DNA of 64,000 bases from Neobacillus rhizophilus (lineage in GTDB: Bacteria > Bacillota > Bacilli > Bacillales > Cytobacillaceae): positions 522,103 to 586,102 of the forward strand of contig NZ_JAGYPF010000002.1 in assembly GCF_018343535.1 (NCBI RefSeq). Reading direction: 5' to 3'. Positions 8,712-17,815 of the stretch are shown piece after piece. The notes below the pieces were generated by a model. The model worked only from the letters and a program-made list of their open reading frames with translations. It did no database searches and had not been told where the DNA came from. How positions within the stretch are numbered: the first letter of the stretch is position 1; every line of letters begins with the position of its first letter. A program made the translations under genes and the position numbers.

Positions 8712-9413
8712 TTAAAATAATTGCTTGATGAGTTCCTCAAGTTGTTTATAGGAAATTACCTCGTATTCGGGCTGGATATGAGGATGGGGCTTTTCTTTGT
8801 TTTTTGTATTAATCCAAATAGCATTCCAGCCAGCTCGGGTTGCTCCTAAAATATCATTCTCAAATGAGTCTCCAATCATATAAGAATGAGCATTTGTAAA
8901 GTTGGTTTTGGCAGTAACATAATCGAAATATTCCTTGTCAGGCTTAGCATGGTGAATCTCGCTTGAGATAAAGATGTTTGCTTCCGGTATCCAGTTCCCA
9001 ATATCCAAGGCTTTGATTTTTGCACGCTGATGGGCTGAGGGACCATTTGTCGTAATATACATGGGTATATTTTTCTCATATAAATACTGTAGAATTCTTT
9101 TCATTTTTGGAATAAGAGAAATCTTATATTGGTGTTCCTTGTACACCCTTTGAAATTCATCGGCCTCGACATCCGAAATGTTCCTGCCCAAATCTTGAAA
9201 GGCATGTACCATTCTATATCGATGCATTTGATTTAAGGGCATTTCCCCCGACTCTGTCATGGCAAAGACTCTATCACTATACTCTCTACTTTTCGTAAAT
9301 AAATCTACTACTGAAATAGTATCAACACCCGGAAAAACACCATCAAACGCCATCCGAAACGGCCACAATTGGTCATATAAGGTATCATCTAAATCAAAAA
9401 AAACAGCCTTCAT
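8712..9413 (-). CDS. HAD family hydrolase
   Basis: A haloacid dehalogenase-type phosphatase of about 233 residues. Motif I is FFDLDDTLYD at the N-terminus, motif II is YITTNGPSA, a lysine lies in HHAKPDKEYFDY, and motif IV is MIGDSFENDILGATRAGW. The cap region is of the C1 type between motifs I and II. It would hydrolyse a phosphorylated metabolite in the cytoplasm; the substrate is unknown. I chose ATG at 9413 with GGAG about nine bases upstream; a GTG at 9422 is possible. Confidence 0.88.
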   Translation of the reverse strand: MKAVFFDLDDTLYDQLWPFRMAFDGVFPGVDTISVVDLFTKSREYSDRVFAMTESGEMPLNQMHRYRMVHAFQDLGRNISDVEADEFQRVYKEHQYKISLIPKMKRILQYLYEKNIPMYITTNGPSAHQRAKIKALDIGNWIPEANIFISSEIHHAKPDKEYFDYVTAKTNFTNAHSYMIGDSFENDILGATRAGWNAIWINTKNKEKPHPHIQPEYEVISYKQLEELIKQLF

Positions 9414-9604
9414 TCCTGACACTCCATAAAATTTATTATCTAATTTTTATTATACATAAAAGAGGCATGAGGGAATCTCTCTATTTGTCTCTTATTCAGC
9501 GATCTTTGAGTTCTTTTAAACAACTTGTCTAGAATAACCGTAATTAATTAATGATAAATATTTTTGGCAGACTGAGTTCGGGATAATCAATCATTTCCGA
9601 TTTC

Positions 9605-9632
9605 TTGGTTATTGGAAATCAGGTGGTATAAT
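9605..9632 (+). promoter_or_regulatory. Candidate sigma-A promoter
   Basis: TTGGTT and TATAAT (9627-9632) spaced 16 bases apart, about 35 bases before the start of the two-gene membrane module. The -35 element is weak. Confidence 0.45.
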
Positions 9633-9665
9633 ATTCCTATATAAAGTCTAGTGAAAAAGAGGGCT

Positions 9666-10535
9666 ATGATGGAACACGAGAAGAGATTACAAAATATCCA
9701 AATGGGTTTATCGGGAGATGGAAGAACTCCCATGGCGATAGATGCAGGTCTGGTTACAGGCAGTCATTCGCTTGCCCAATGGATGGCTCAACAATTTAAC
9801 CATAATTTTGATGAATATGATAGAGCGATTGACTCTGTCTATAATTCTACCCATATAGGGGGTTCTGCCTACCACCACCTGCTGGATGGACAGCATTCTG
9901 TTTGGGGAGCCTTTCGTGCTGTAAAGGATGTAAAGGCGGATGATTCATTTCTTACGGAATTTTTACAGGCAGGGGAGCATTTACTGAGGGACATTGCTTC
10001 TGTCTCCGGAATTAATCCCTTTTTCTCCTTAACGTCTGACCAATGGGACCATCTTGCTGGGATTGCCCAGTCTGTTGGTATTTCCAAACCCTTTCTTGCC
10101 GATGCCCTAACAGTTAATGCTCCGGAATTGTTGGGCGGCAGTATTGGCCTTTTATCGGCGTTGTTGGTCGGAAAAAGACAGGATCCAACCGCAGTTTCTA
10201 AACTATCGGGAGCCTATATTCTTTCGTCAATTGCTAGTGGAAATCCGGTTCTTTTTCCTGTTGCTGCTGGAGGCCTGGTCTATTCGCTTATAAAAAGCGA
10301 GAGTAAAAAGGAAACGTTGGTTAAAGGGGGAAAGGGAGCGATTGTTTCAGGAGGGGCGCTGCTTGCAGGCAGTCTAGTTGGCGGTCCCGTTTGGATTGGC
10401 TGTTTGGCATCCGTTGCTGCGGCCATCAGCATCAACTATGCTCTAGAAAATCCCGAAAAGACGTTTACCAGGGTCAAAGAAATCATTAAACCTACAGCTT
10501 CCATTCTTCGAAAGGTATCTTTATCAATAGGGTAG
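9666..10535 (+). CDS. Uncharacterised membrane protein, first gene of a two-gene module
   Basis: About 289 residues. The N-terminal half is soluble and helical, rich in His and Trp (for example HIGGSAYHHLLDGQHSVWGAF). The C-terminal half has glycine/alanine-rich hydrophobic helices (LLGGSIGLLSALLVG, GGALLAGSLVGGPVWIG). I do not recognise the family. ATG 9666 or 9669 follows AAAAAGAGGG; a GTG at 9651 is also open. The next gene follows immediately, so the two products very likely act together. The hydrophobic hairpin at the C-terminal half recalls membrane-inserting helices, but I cannot name a function. Confidence 0.6.
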   Translation: MMEHEKRLQNIQMGLSGDGRTPMAIDAGLVTGSHSLAQWMAQQFNHNFDEYDRAIDSVYNSTHIGGSAYHHLLDGQHSVWGAFRAVKDVKADDSFLTEFLQAGEHLLRDIASVSGINPFFSLTSDQWDHLAGIAQSVGISKPFLADALTVNAPELLGGSIGLLSALLVGKRQDPTAVSKLSGAYILSSIASGNPVLFPVAAGGLVYSLIKSESKKETLVKGGKGAIVSGGALLAGSLVGGPVWIGCLASVAAAISINYALENPEKTFTRVKEIIKPTASILRKVSLSIG

Positions 10536-10544
10536 GTGGTTATT

Positions 10545-11705
10545 TTGGATTTTTTATATAAAAAGGAAATCTTAGAATTAGAGGCGTTTCGCCCAGTTTT
10601 AACGGAAATAAAAAATGTTGACCCAGCAATGGGAGAGAACATGGAACAAGCCTTGAAAGCGGCTGTGAAGGAAAGTCATGAGCTCATTATAAAGGCCAAC
10701 ACAACGGATCAGCTGCATATTGGATTAATCAAGGAGCAAATATATATTCAGGCTCAAAGCAGCCAGTATTTAAATATAACCGATGAAATAACAATGAAGA
10801 AGAATAACCTGCTTGAATTTATGCCGCAAATTTATAACCAATTCATGAATGAAGTCGAGCAGGAAATGACCCGTTTTTTTCAGGAAAAGAAGCGGGAAAT
10901 GTATGCAGAGATTGATCAAGATGGTTCCTGGTATAGCGGCCTGCGGGACACGACAAAGAAAAGCGGCCAGCTTTATAATTTTGCGATTAATAAAATCAAT
11001 TCGGTTTCAAAGGAATTTCAAGGTAAGGAAGTCATTTCCGACCAGCGTTTAGTCGATACAAAATCGATTGTGGAAAATGTGCTTGAGAAGCATTTAAGTA
11101 ATCAGAAGGTAACCAATCAGGTAAGTGCTATTTTTGAAGCAGCTGTTAAAAGGTATAAGGACGCTTGGATGCAGCGGATTGCAGACAATGTCCCGGACAT
11201 GAAACGGATATCTGCGTTTTCTCTTACCCAAACAACCAAGGCTAATTTAAAAATCAATTTCCAGTACGGGGATGCGGAAAAAGTATTGGCAATGGGGATC
11301 GGCTCAGCCGTATTTGGCACGGTTGGTCTTGCGATGGGCTGGCATACTTTAACCTATGCCCTTTTTAATGTTTTTCCACCTATTGCTCTTTTTGCTGCTC
11401 TTGCCACTGTTTTGGTGGGCGTCTTAACTAAGGATAAGGCTGTGGAGAAACGAAAACAAGACATTAACGAGGCGGTAACACGATACCATCATTTCTTTTT
11501 ACAGCAGTTATATGTTTTAAAATTATTAGAACTTGAGAATAAAAGCATTTCCGAATATATAGAACTAAAGGGCCGAGCAATCGTCGAGGAAACCGTAAAG
11601 GAATGGGAAAGGAAATACTTTGGCAACCTGAGGATGGAGCATTTCAGAAAGCTCAATCAGGCGTTTGTTAGGCATCTCATGTATGTGAATGAGGCGGTTG
11701 AGTGA
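10545..11705 (+). CDS. Uncharacterised helical protein with membrane hairpin, second gene of module
   Basis: About 386 residues. It is largely alpha-helical and charged, with a pair of hydrophobic helices at about residues 250-295 (MGIGSAVFGTVGLAMGWHTLTYALF, then IALFAALATVLVGVL) and a long helical C-terminus. The layout resembles the stalk and membrane paddle of dynamin-like proteins, but no GTP-binding P-loop is present, so this is an analogy only. The start is probably TTG 10545, five bases after AGGTGG; GTG 10536 abuts the upstream stop. The TGA stop is shared with a repeat unit. Confidence 0.6.
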   Translation: MDFLYKKEILELEAFRPVLTEIKNVDPAMGENMEQALKAAVKESHELIIKANTTDQLHIGLIKEQIYIQAQSSQYLNITDEITMKKNNLLEFMPQIYNQFMNEVEQEMTRFFQEKKREMYAEIDQDGSWYSGLRDTTKKSGQLYNFAINKINSVSKEFQGKEVISDQRLVDTKSIVENVLEKHLSNQKVTNQVSAIFEAAVKRYKDAWMQRIADNVPDMKRISAFSLTQTTKANLKINFQYGDAEKVLAMGIGSAVFGTVGLAMGWHTLTYALFNVFPPIALFAALATVLVGVLTKDKAVEKRKQDINEAVTRYHHFFLQQLYVLKLLELENKSISEYIELKGRAIVEETVKEWERKYFGNLRMEHFRKLNQAFVRHLMYVNEAVE

Positions 11706-11831
11706 GGCGCGGGGACGGTTCTTGTGCATCATTTCATTTCAGCTCGCTTTTCTACTATTTTTCTTTTAAAAGCTTTGATTCAAAGCTGAGTACACTATTT
11801 TTTGAAACATAAGAACCGTCCCCATGCATCC
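11703..11831. repeat. REP-like inverted pair
   Basis: A plus unit at 11703-11731 whose TGA is the stop of the preceding gene, and a minus unit at 11803-11831. Confidence 0.87.
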
Positions 11832-11905
11832 TTAATTACATAAGTTTCCCAATACTGGCTAATATTAAGTCTATATTAAATTCTAGATTTGATAGGAGCC
11901 ATAGA

Positions 11906-13504
11906 ATGATGGAATTTGCCAATATATTAGTGATTATTGAGTTTGCCTTTATTGCACTTGTACTGCTGGGTGTGGTTGTTTTTGTTGGATATTTGTTAAT
12001 TTTCGACCGGAAACAGAAGCAGCATTCGATTTTGCGGAATTACCCCGCGTTGGGCCGGATTCGTTATTTTTTTGAAAAAATTGGTCCCGAAATGCGGCAG
12101 TATTGGTTTAACAGCGATACGGAAGGGAGGCCATTTTCGCGGGATGATTATGAGCATATTGTCAGGAGTGCGAAATATAAGCGGGATGTCGTCGGTTTCG
12201 GGTCGAAACGCGATTTTGATGAAGAGGGATTTTTTGTTCGGAATTCAATGTTCCCAAAACTAAACGAAGAAATCAAAATGGATCAGAAAACGCTGGTTAA
12301 TACGAAAAAATATATTTTACTGAATGACCCGCTTTTTACGGACAGGGAGGAAAAATGGGAGGATGACGATGCGCAGGCCAACTTGCTTCACGATGATGAT
12401 GCGGTCGTGATTGGCCCAAAAACCAGGCATCCTTTCGTTGTTAAAAGTTTAATCGGCATGTCGGCGATGAGCTACGGTGCGTTGGGGAAAAACGCCATTA
12501 CAGCATTATCCAAAGGTTTGGCCCTGGCAAAGGGGACTTGGATGAATACCGGCGAAGGCGGTTTGTCTCCGTATCATTTGGAAGGCGGCGCCGACATCAT
12601 TATGCAGATTGGCCCGGCCATGTTTGGGGTTCGTGACGAAAATGGGGATATGGATTGGGATGAATTAAAGCGGAAAAGTGAGATTCCGCAGGTGAAGGCC
12701 TTTGAAATCAAGCTGGCGCAAGGGGCAAAGACCCGCGGCGGGCATATTGACGCGGAAAAGGTCAATCCGGAAATCGCCGCCATCCGCAAGGTGGAGCCCT
12801 ATAAATCGGTAGACAGCCCGAATCGCTTTAAACAATTTGGCGATATCGCGTCGATGTGTGACTTTATTGAAAAAATTCGCGAGCATACAGGGAAGCCGGT
12901 TGGTATGAAGATTGTCATCGGCAGCACCGATAGCGCGGAAGAACTTGCCCGATATATGAAGGAATCCGGAAAAGGTCCGGATTTCATTACCGTCGATGGC
13001 GGCGAGGGCGGAACGGGCGCATCCTATCAGGAACTAATTGATAGCGTCGGCCTGCCGATTAAATCGGCACTTCCAATATTGGACTTAACCTTGAAAAAAT
13101 ATGGGGTGCGCAACCGCGTGAAAATTATCGCTTCGGGCAAACTGTTCACGCCCGACCGGATTGCCATTGCCTTGGCGATGGGGGCGGACTTAGTCAACAT
13201 TGCGCGCGGATTTATGATTACTGTCGGCTGTATTCAAACACTAAAGTGTCATTCCAACGCTTGTCCAGTGGGGGTCGCGACAACAGACCCTGACTTGCAA
13301 TATGCACTCGTAGTAGATGAGAAGAAATACCGTGTGGTAAATTACCTTGTCACACTGCGACAAGGACTATTTCGCATCGCCGCAGCGGCCGGATTAGACT
13401 CCCCCGTCCACTTCCGCCCAAACCACATCTGCTACAAAGACGACAAAGGCATCGTCTTAACCCTAGAAAACATCCTAAAAGAAATGGAACAGCAGATTGG
13501 GTGA
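11906..13504 (+). CDS. FMN-binding glutamate synthase family protein
   Basis: A 532-residue protein with one N-terminal membrane helix, then the FMN/TIM-barrel domain of the glutamate synthase large subunit. Signatures are MSAMSYGALGKNAITAL, NTGEGGLSPYH, TVDGGEGGTGAS and a C-terminal Cys-rich block with CHSNACPVGVATTDP. It lacks the amidotransferase domain, so it is not a complete glutamate synthase; homologues such as YerD of B. subtilis have no settled reaction. ATG follows AGGAG. The TGA stop is shared with a repeat unit. Confidence 0.88.
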   Translation: MMEFANILVIIEFAFIALVLLGVVVFVGYLLIFDRKQKQHSILRNYPALGRIRYFFEKIGPEMRQYWFNSDTEGRPFSRDDYEHIVRSAKYKRDVVGFGSKRDFDEEGFFVRNSMFPKLNEEIKMDQKTLVNTKKYILLNDPLFTDREEKWEDDDAQANLLHDDDAVVIGPKTRHPFVVKSLIGMSAMSYGALGKNAITALSKGLALAKGTWMNTGEGGLSPYHLEGGADIIMQIGPAMFGVRDENGDMDWDELKRKSEIPQVKAFEIKLAQGAKTRGGHIDAEKVNPEIAAIRKVEPYKSVDSPNRFKQFGDIASMCDFIEKIREHTGKPVGMKIVIGSTDSAEELARYMKESGKGPDFITVDGGEGGTGASYQELIDSVGLPIKSALPILDLTLKKYGVRNRVKIIASGKLFTPDRIAIALAMGADLVNIARGFMITVGCIQTLKCHSNACPVGVATTDPDLQYALVVDEKKYRVVNYLVTLRQGLFRIAAAAGLDSPVHFRPNHICYKDDKGIVLTLENILKEMEQQIG

Positions 13505-13576
13505 TGCATGGGGACGGTTCTCGTGCATCATTTCATGAGTGTGGGAGTGATGCGTGGGGTCGGTTCCTGTGCATCA
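13502..13576 (+). repeat. Two REP-like units in direct orientation
   Basis: Units at 13502-13530 (TGA is the stop of the upstream gene) and 13548-13576 (diverged core GGGTCGGTTCC). Confidence 0.85.
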
Positions 13577-13602
13577 TTTCAATGTCGCAATAAAAAGCCA
13601 TA

Positions 13603-13652
13603 CGCATAAAAAGGCCCAACTAGCGGGTATGAGCTAGTCGGGCCTTTATGCG
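13603..13652. terminator. Rho-independent terminator, CCCAACTAGC family
   Basis: CGCATAAAAAGGCCCAACTA pairs with TAGTCGGGCCTTTATGCG; it is near symmetric and may work both ways. The inner stem recurs at 49851 and 53357. Confidence 0.8.
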
Positions 13653-13708
13653 TGGAATTATTTTGATCTTCCATAGCCTCTTTTCTGCGTCAGCAGATTA
13701 AACCATTT

Positions 13709-13777
13709 TGAGGCAGAAGAACCAACCTCATGCATCACATCACCATTTTGAAGCAAAAGAACCGTCCCCATGCATCG
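13709..13777 (-). repeat. Two REP-like units in minus orientation
   Basis: Units at 13709-13737 (diverged, AACCAACCTC) and 13749-13777. The second is translated as the C-terminus of the hydrolase gene on the minus strand. Confidence 0.85.
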
Positions 13778-16700
13778 CTTTTTTATACGAGTCGGCGACT
13801 GTTTGAGGGATGAGGTCCTGTGCCAGTAGGTGGTCAACAGAAGCGTTCATTCTTTCAACCCAGTTTTCTTTTGAGCCGTATAGGGATGCGAGCTTGTCCG
13901 CACTGAACAGGGTCATGAAGTCGCTCCTTACCATGTAGGTTGCGAGCGGGTTGTCGGACAATGGATGGCGGAGCCCACCGATGACGTTGCCGTGAGCATC
14001 CCTGGCAAATTTCCCTGTGGCTGGGTCGACCTTCAGCCATTTATCCTCAGCAGTCGGGAAGTATTTCTTCGGATCCGCATCAGGGTTCGCTTTTTTGGCT
14101 ACAGCAAAATCATAAAGGTTATCGAGCGCGCCGCTTGCAAACATATCGATGTGTAAATTGCTCTTCACTGTATTTGGAAGATCGGTTACAGGATATTTTC
14201 TTGGTGCTACCCCGGCCTTTACCAGCGCATCATTATTCTGAATGATCGGCGAGATCGCATCGGAGTGAGGTGCATTGGCTACTTCGTATTGTCTAAAAAT
14301 ATCATACTTACTGTTTTGATCTTTTTTATTTTTATAAGAAGGGAATAGGCCTGCACCCTCTTTGAATCCCGATTCTGCCTGGGACATCACCACCACCGTG
14401 GGAACACCCATTGCCTTAAAAATGGATTTTGGTGTATTCTTGTCAGTTAACGACGGCATGATCGCTCCCGAAGGCTGGATGGAGGCTGGAATCGCCCCAA
14501 CCAAATTATAATAGCCGTCAAATAGGTACTGACCCTTTTCGGCATTGTACAAATACGGCTGGAACACGTTAGTATACGTATTCTCATACATGCCGGACTG
14601 GCTCTGCCCGCCAAGGAACACAAAATTTGGCTTCGTGCCAAGGATTTGCCGGCTTTGCTCGTCATCGTTCAAGGCCACCCCAAGCTGCGACAGCATATCC
14701 CAGAACAAGCCGTTTTCATATTGACCTTCCTTGTCTGCTGTCCAATCAATATCCGCATAACGGGCTGGGTCGAATTTTTTCAAGGCCGCCACGTTAACGT
14801 CCTTTGAAGTTATTCCAATATAACCATGGCCGTTCTGCATGAAGTATTCCCAGCTTCTTCTCCAAGTGTCTTCCATATCGGAATTATTGGAGGCGTTCAG
14901 GATGTCGATATAAACGGCACCGGAAAAATTCTTCATATCTTGCGGCATGCGCACGATAATTCGGTTCGTGTAATCATATGGACCGCTCTTCACAGTCGGA
15001 ACGTCGTTACCTTCGACATTACCAAGCTCATAAATATTAGCCTGACCGGAAAGAAAGAATTCTTTTTCAGTATAATGATAGTCCTTCCAAATATCGACTG
15101 CGCCAACGGAATCTAGCATCGAGTTATAAGGATGGCTCAGCTCCGGATGGGCCGCAACATCTGGTTCCTCTGTATGGAAGCCAACCTTTTCAGGGTCAAA
15201 CGGTTTTTCGACAATCTTGGTTGGCTTGGCGTCAGCCACCGCGTTAATCTTATCCGCATCTGGCCCGCCGAAGCCTTTCTTTTCATTTACATAGTTTACG
15301 AGCTTGTCATAGCCTTCTTGTAAAATATATCCTTGATCCAATAGTTTCTTAGCCTGTGCTAAAAATGGCTTCTTATAATCTTTTTCAAAATTAGGATACA
15401 GTTTTGCAATTTTGTCGGCAGTGAAGAAAACCATGCTTCCGTTCGTTTCAAAAGGAAGGCCGTTTCGGCTCGCATAATAAGTGGCGATTGGGTATTCGAT
15501 GCGCGGATCGCGAATTCCACCCAATGCATTGCCGTTTTCATCGGCTTTCGTTGTGTAAATGGTTTTTCCAGCTTCTGTTTTTTTCGAAAAATCAATCCAT
15601 TTATCGTCTGCAGAAGGGGCTGGAATTCCTTGAGTTACCCACTTATGCATGTTCTCTTGGACCGCATTGACAAAGCTTTGCAGATTCAAGTCACTTTCAT
15701 AATGGCCCGGGTCATATTCCTTTGGCGGCCTTCCTTTTCCGTTTCCAAGCTTAATTTCATCGCTAAATGGAATGACGTCGAGCGTCGGGTCTGTATGCGG
15801 GGCGCCGGCTACCTCGTAAAATCTAAACTTGTTTTTAGTTGTGGATGAGTCATGCTTTCTTTCATAGGTATAGTCCGGCATGTTGGCAAAATTATGTTCA
15901 AATTCGGACATAATCACCATATAGGGAACGGCGGTTTCCGAATAAGTAACGCTTGGCTTAGGTCCGCCGGAGTTCACATTGGTTGTTCCAGGTCCAACGA
16001 TATTCATATACCCGTTAAATAATGGTTTTCCATTATTGGAGTTCTCAAGCATTTTATCAAATGAGGTAATGTACGTGTTCAAATAAAATCCTGATTGACT
16101 CTGTCCTGATAAGTAGACATATTGCGGTTTCAGTCCGCCGAGAATGTCGCCGGCGCTGTCACTGCGCAGCTTTGAGCCTAATTGCGAGAGCATGTCCCAA
16201 ATCAGACCGTTTTCATCCTGGCCGTTTACTTTCCAATTCAGGTCCGCATAGCGCTTGCTGTCGAAATTTTTTAAAGCATTGATGGTGTCTGTTTTGGAAG
16301 TAATCCCGATGTAGGCATGGCCTTCTTTCATATACCAATCATAGCTTCGGCCCCAGGTATCTTCCAAGTCGACGCCGCTTGACGCGTTTAAAATATCAAC
16401 ATAAACGCGGCCAGAGAATTTGGATGGGTCCTTTGGAAATCTTACTAAAAGCCTTGTTGTATAATCGTTTCCGGACGATTGGATATAAGGAACATCTTGC
16501 TTGTCAATGCTGTAAACATTAGCTTTCCCCGACATGAAAAATTCCTTTTCGTCATAGCCGTAGTCGTTCCAGATATCGACATGACCGCTTGAACTGTACA
16601 TGGAGCTGAATGGATGGCTGATGGTAGTCGGCTGGCTGTGAAAGGTCATTCCTTCTCCATAAGGAATTTCTTTTACTGTAGGAATCTCTTTGATGGCTTT

Positions 16701-16868
16701 TTTTATTTGTCCTAAATCTTTGTGAGCATTGGCGTTTTCTAGTGCGGTTGCTGCCGGTTGGCTACCGCTGCCCGTGCTCGCTGCTGTTGCCGAAATGCCG
16801 CCGCCGATTGGCGCAAGCAATAACATGGCAGAAAGCATAAGGGTGGAAACCTGTTTGCTCTTTTTCAT
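13740..16868 (-). CDS. Secreted tandem alpha/beta-hydrolase domain protein
   Basis: About 1042 residues. A Sec signal peptide begins MKKSKQVSTLMLSAMLLL and ends near ATA-AS. Two homologous alpha/beta-hydrolase domains follow, each with a GQSQSG nucleophile elbow (near residues 265 and 775), a VDIWNDYGY or VDIWKDYHY start and a GVDLEDTWGRS or NSDMEDTWRRS block. The fold resembles the large alpha/beta-hydrolase family PF20091; substrates are not established. ATG 16868 follows AAGGAGGG; the open frame to 16946 has no such site. The last eleven residues (MHGDGSFASKW) are translated from a repeat unit, so the original C-terminus was replaced or extended. Confidence 0.8.
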   Translation of the reverse strand: MKKSKQVSTLMLSAMLLLAPIGGGISATAASTGSGSQPAATALENANAHKDLGQIKKAIKEIPTVKEIPYGEGMTFHSQPTTISHPFSSMYSSSGHVDIWNDYGYDEKEFFMSGKANVYSIDKQDVPYIQSSGNDYTTRLLVRFPKDPSKFSGRVYVDILNASSGVDLEDTWGRSYDWYMKEGHAYIGITSKTDTINALKNFDSKRYADLNWKVNGQDENGLIWDMLSQLGSKLRSDSAGDILGGLKPQYVYLSGQSQSGFYLNTYITSFDKMLENSNNGKPLFNGYMNIVGPGTTNVNSGGPKPSVTYSETAVPYMVIMSEFEHNFANMPDYTYERKHDSSTTKNKFRFYEVAGAPHTDPTLDVIPFSDEIKLGNGKGRPPKEYDPGHYESDLNLQSFVNAVQENMHKWVTQGIPAPSADDKWIDFSKKTEAGKTIYTTKADENGNALGGIRDPRIEYPIATYYASRNGLPFETNGSMVFFTADKIAKLYPNFEKDYKKPFLAQAKKLLDQGYILQEGYDKLVNYVNEKKGFGGPDADKINAVADAKPTKIVEKPFDPEKVGFHTEEPDVAAHPELSHPYNSMLDSVGAVDIWKDYHYTEKEFFLSGQANIYELGNVEGNDVPTVKSGPYDYTNRIIVRMPQDMKNFSGAVYIDILNASNNSDMEDTWRRSWEYFMQNGHGYIGITSKDVNVAALKKFDPARYADIDWTADKEGQYENGLFWDMLSQLGVALNDDEQSRQILGTKPNFVFLGGQSQSGMYENTYTNVFQPYLYNAEKGQYLFDGYYNLVGAIPASIQPSGAIMPSLTDKNTPKSIFKAMGVPTVVVMSQAESGFKEGAGLFPSYKNKKDQNSKYDIFRQYEVANAPHSDAISPIIQNNDALVKAGVAPRKYPVTDLPNTVKSNLHIDMFASGALDNLYDFAVAKKANPDADPKKYFPTAEDKWLKVDPATGKFARDAHGNVIGGLRHPLSDNPLATYMVRSDFMTLFSADKLASLYGSKENWVERMNASVDHLLAQDLIPQTVADSYKKAMHGDGSFASKW

Positions 16869-17083
16869 AAAAATCCCTCCTTTTTCTATTGTGTAAAAAC
16901 GCTTACAAAACGTACTGCAATCAATTAAGGGAGAAACCACCTCCAAGCGGTATTAATATTTGTTTATTAAACTAACTAACAAACTACCTTTTAGTATAAA
17001 ATCAAAACGTCTATAATTCTATATGTTTTTAGAGTATTCATAATAATACAGTAAAATAGTCCTAAGTTGGTGGAGAGGCATGG

Positions 17084-17112
17084 TGAAGCATGGGGACGGT
17101 TCTCGTGCCTCA
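17084..17112 (+). repeat. REP-like unit
   Basis: A plus unit in the 355-base gap 16869-17224, which otherwise holds the promoter region of the secreted hydrolase. With the minus unit at 17681 it brackets the small VOC gene. Confidence 0.87.
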
Positions 17113-17224
17113 ATTTAGTACCATATAATTCACCCAATCGGCACTAGTAATAAGTGCAGTTTTATCAAGGGAATTCGATTATGATGGAAATGGATGCAAA
17201 TAAGCCAATTAGGAGGGAATGTAA

Positions 17225-17629
17225 GTGTCGCAAGGATTAATTCATCATATCGAGTTATATGTTTCAAATTTAAAGATATCGGCGGACTTCTGGGGATGGT
17301 TTTTGGAGGAGTTAGGATATCAAGTGCATCAAAAATGGGATCGGGGCCAAAGCTGGAAATTGGGTGAAACTTATATTGTTTTTGTGCAGGCAGAGGAAAA
17401 ATATTTAGATGTAGCATATCACCGATGCCGTGTGGGTCTGAATCATCTGGCCTTTCATGCAAGCTCCCGCCAGCAGGTTGAGGAAATGACGAGTAAATTG
17501 AAAGATAGAAATGTACGGATTTTATATGAGGACAAGCATCCCTTTGCCGGCGGAACAGACCATTATGCGGTGTATTTTGAAGACCCGGATAGAATGAAAG
17601 TGGAATTGGTGGTACCTTCGCAGGGATGA
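17225..17629 (+). CDS. VOC family protein (glyoxalase-like)
   Basis: A single VOC domain of 134 residues with the two beta-alpha-beta-beta-beta halves. HHIELYVSN carries the first metal His, NHLAFHASS the second, and the C-terminal YFEDPDRMKVELV carries the Glu. This set would bind one divalent metal, as in glyoxalase or fosfomycin-resistance enzymes. The substrate cannot be assigned. GTG follows AGGAGGG nine bases upstream. Confidence 0.82.
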   Translation: MSQGLIHHIELYVSNLKISADFWGWFLEELGYQVHQKWDRGQSWKLGETYIVFVQAEEKYLDVAYHRCRVGLNHLAFHASSRQQVEEMTSKLKDRNVRILYEDKHPFAGGTDHYAVYFEDPDRMKVELVVPSQG

Positions 17630-17680
17630 AAGGATTATCAAAGTGCCATCGTGTAGTGACTTTGTTTCTCTGTCCTATTT

Positions 17681-17709
17681 TGAAGCAGAAGAACCGTCCC
17701 CGTGCATCA
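17681..17709 (-). repeat. REP-like unit
   Basis: A minus unit 51 bases after the VOC gene. Confidence 0.87.
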
Positions 17710-17815
17710 TAGTCTATTACTCTATACAAAAGAACTGCCAAAATAGTTTCACGGTCTTCTTTTTTTCAAAATACTCTATAGAGGGTTAGTTGAATCTTAT
17801 ATGGGGAGTATGATT

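Noticed and set aside
17130..17741. A 203-residue minus-strand frame opposite the VOC gene
   Set aside because: It is a shadow of the VOC gene, which has clear metal ligands and a ribosome binding site.
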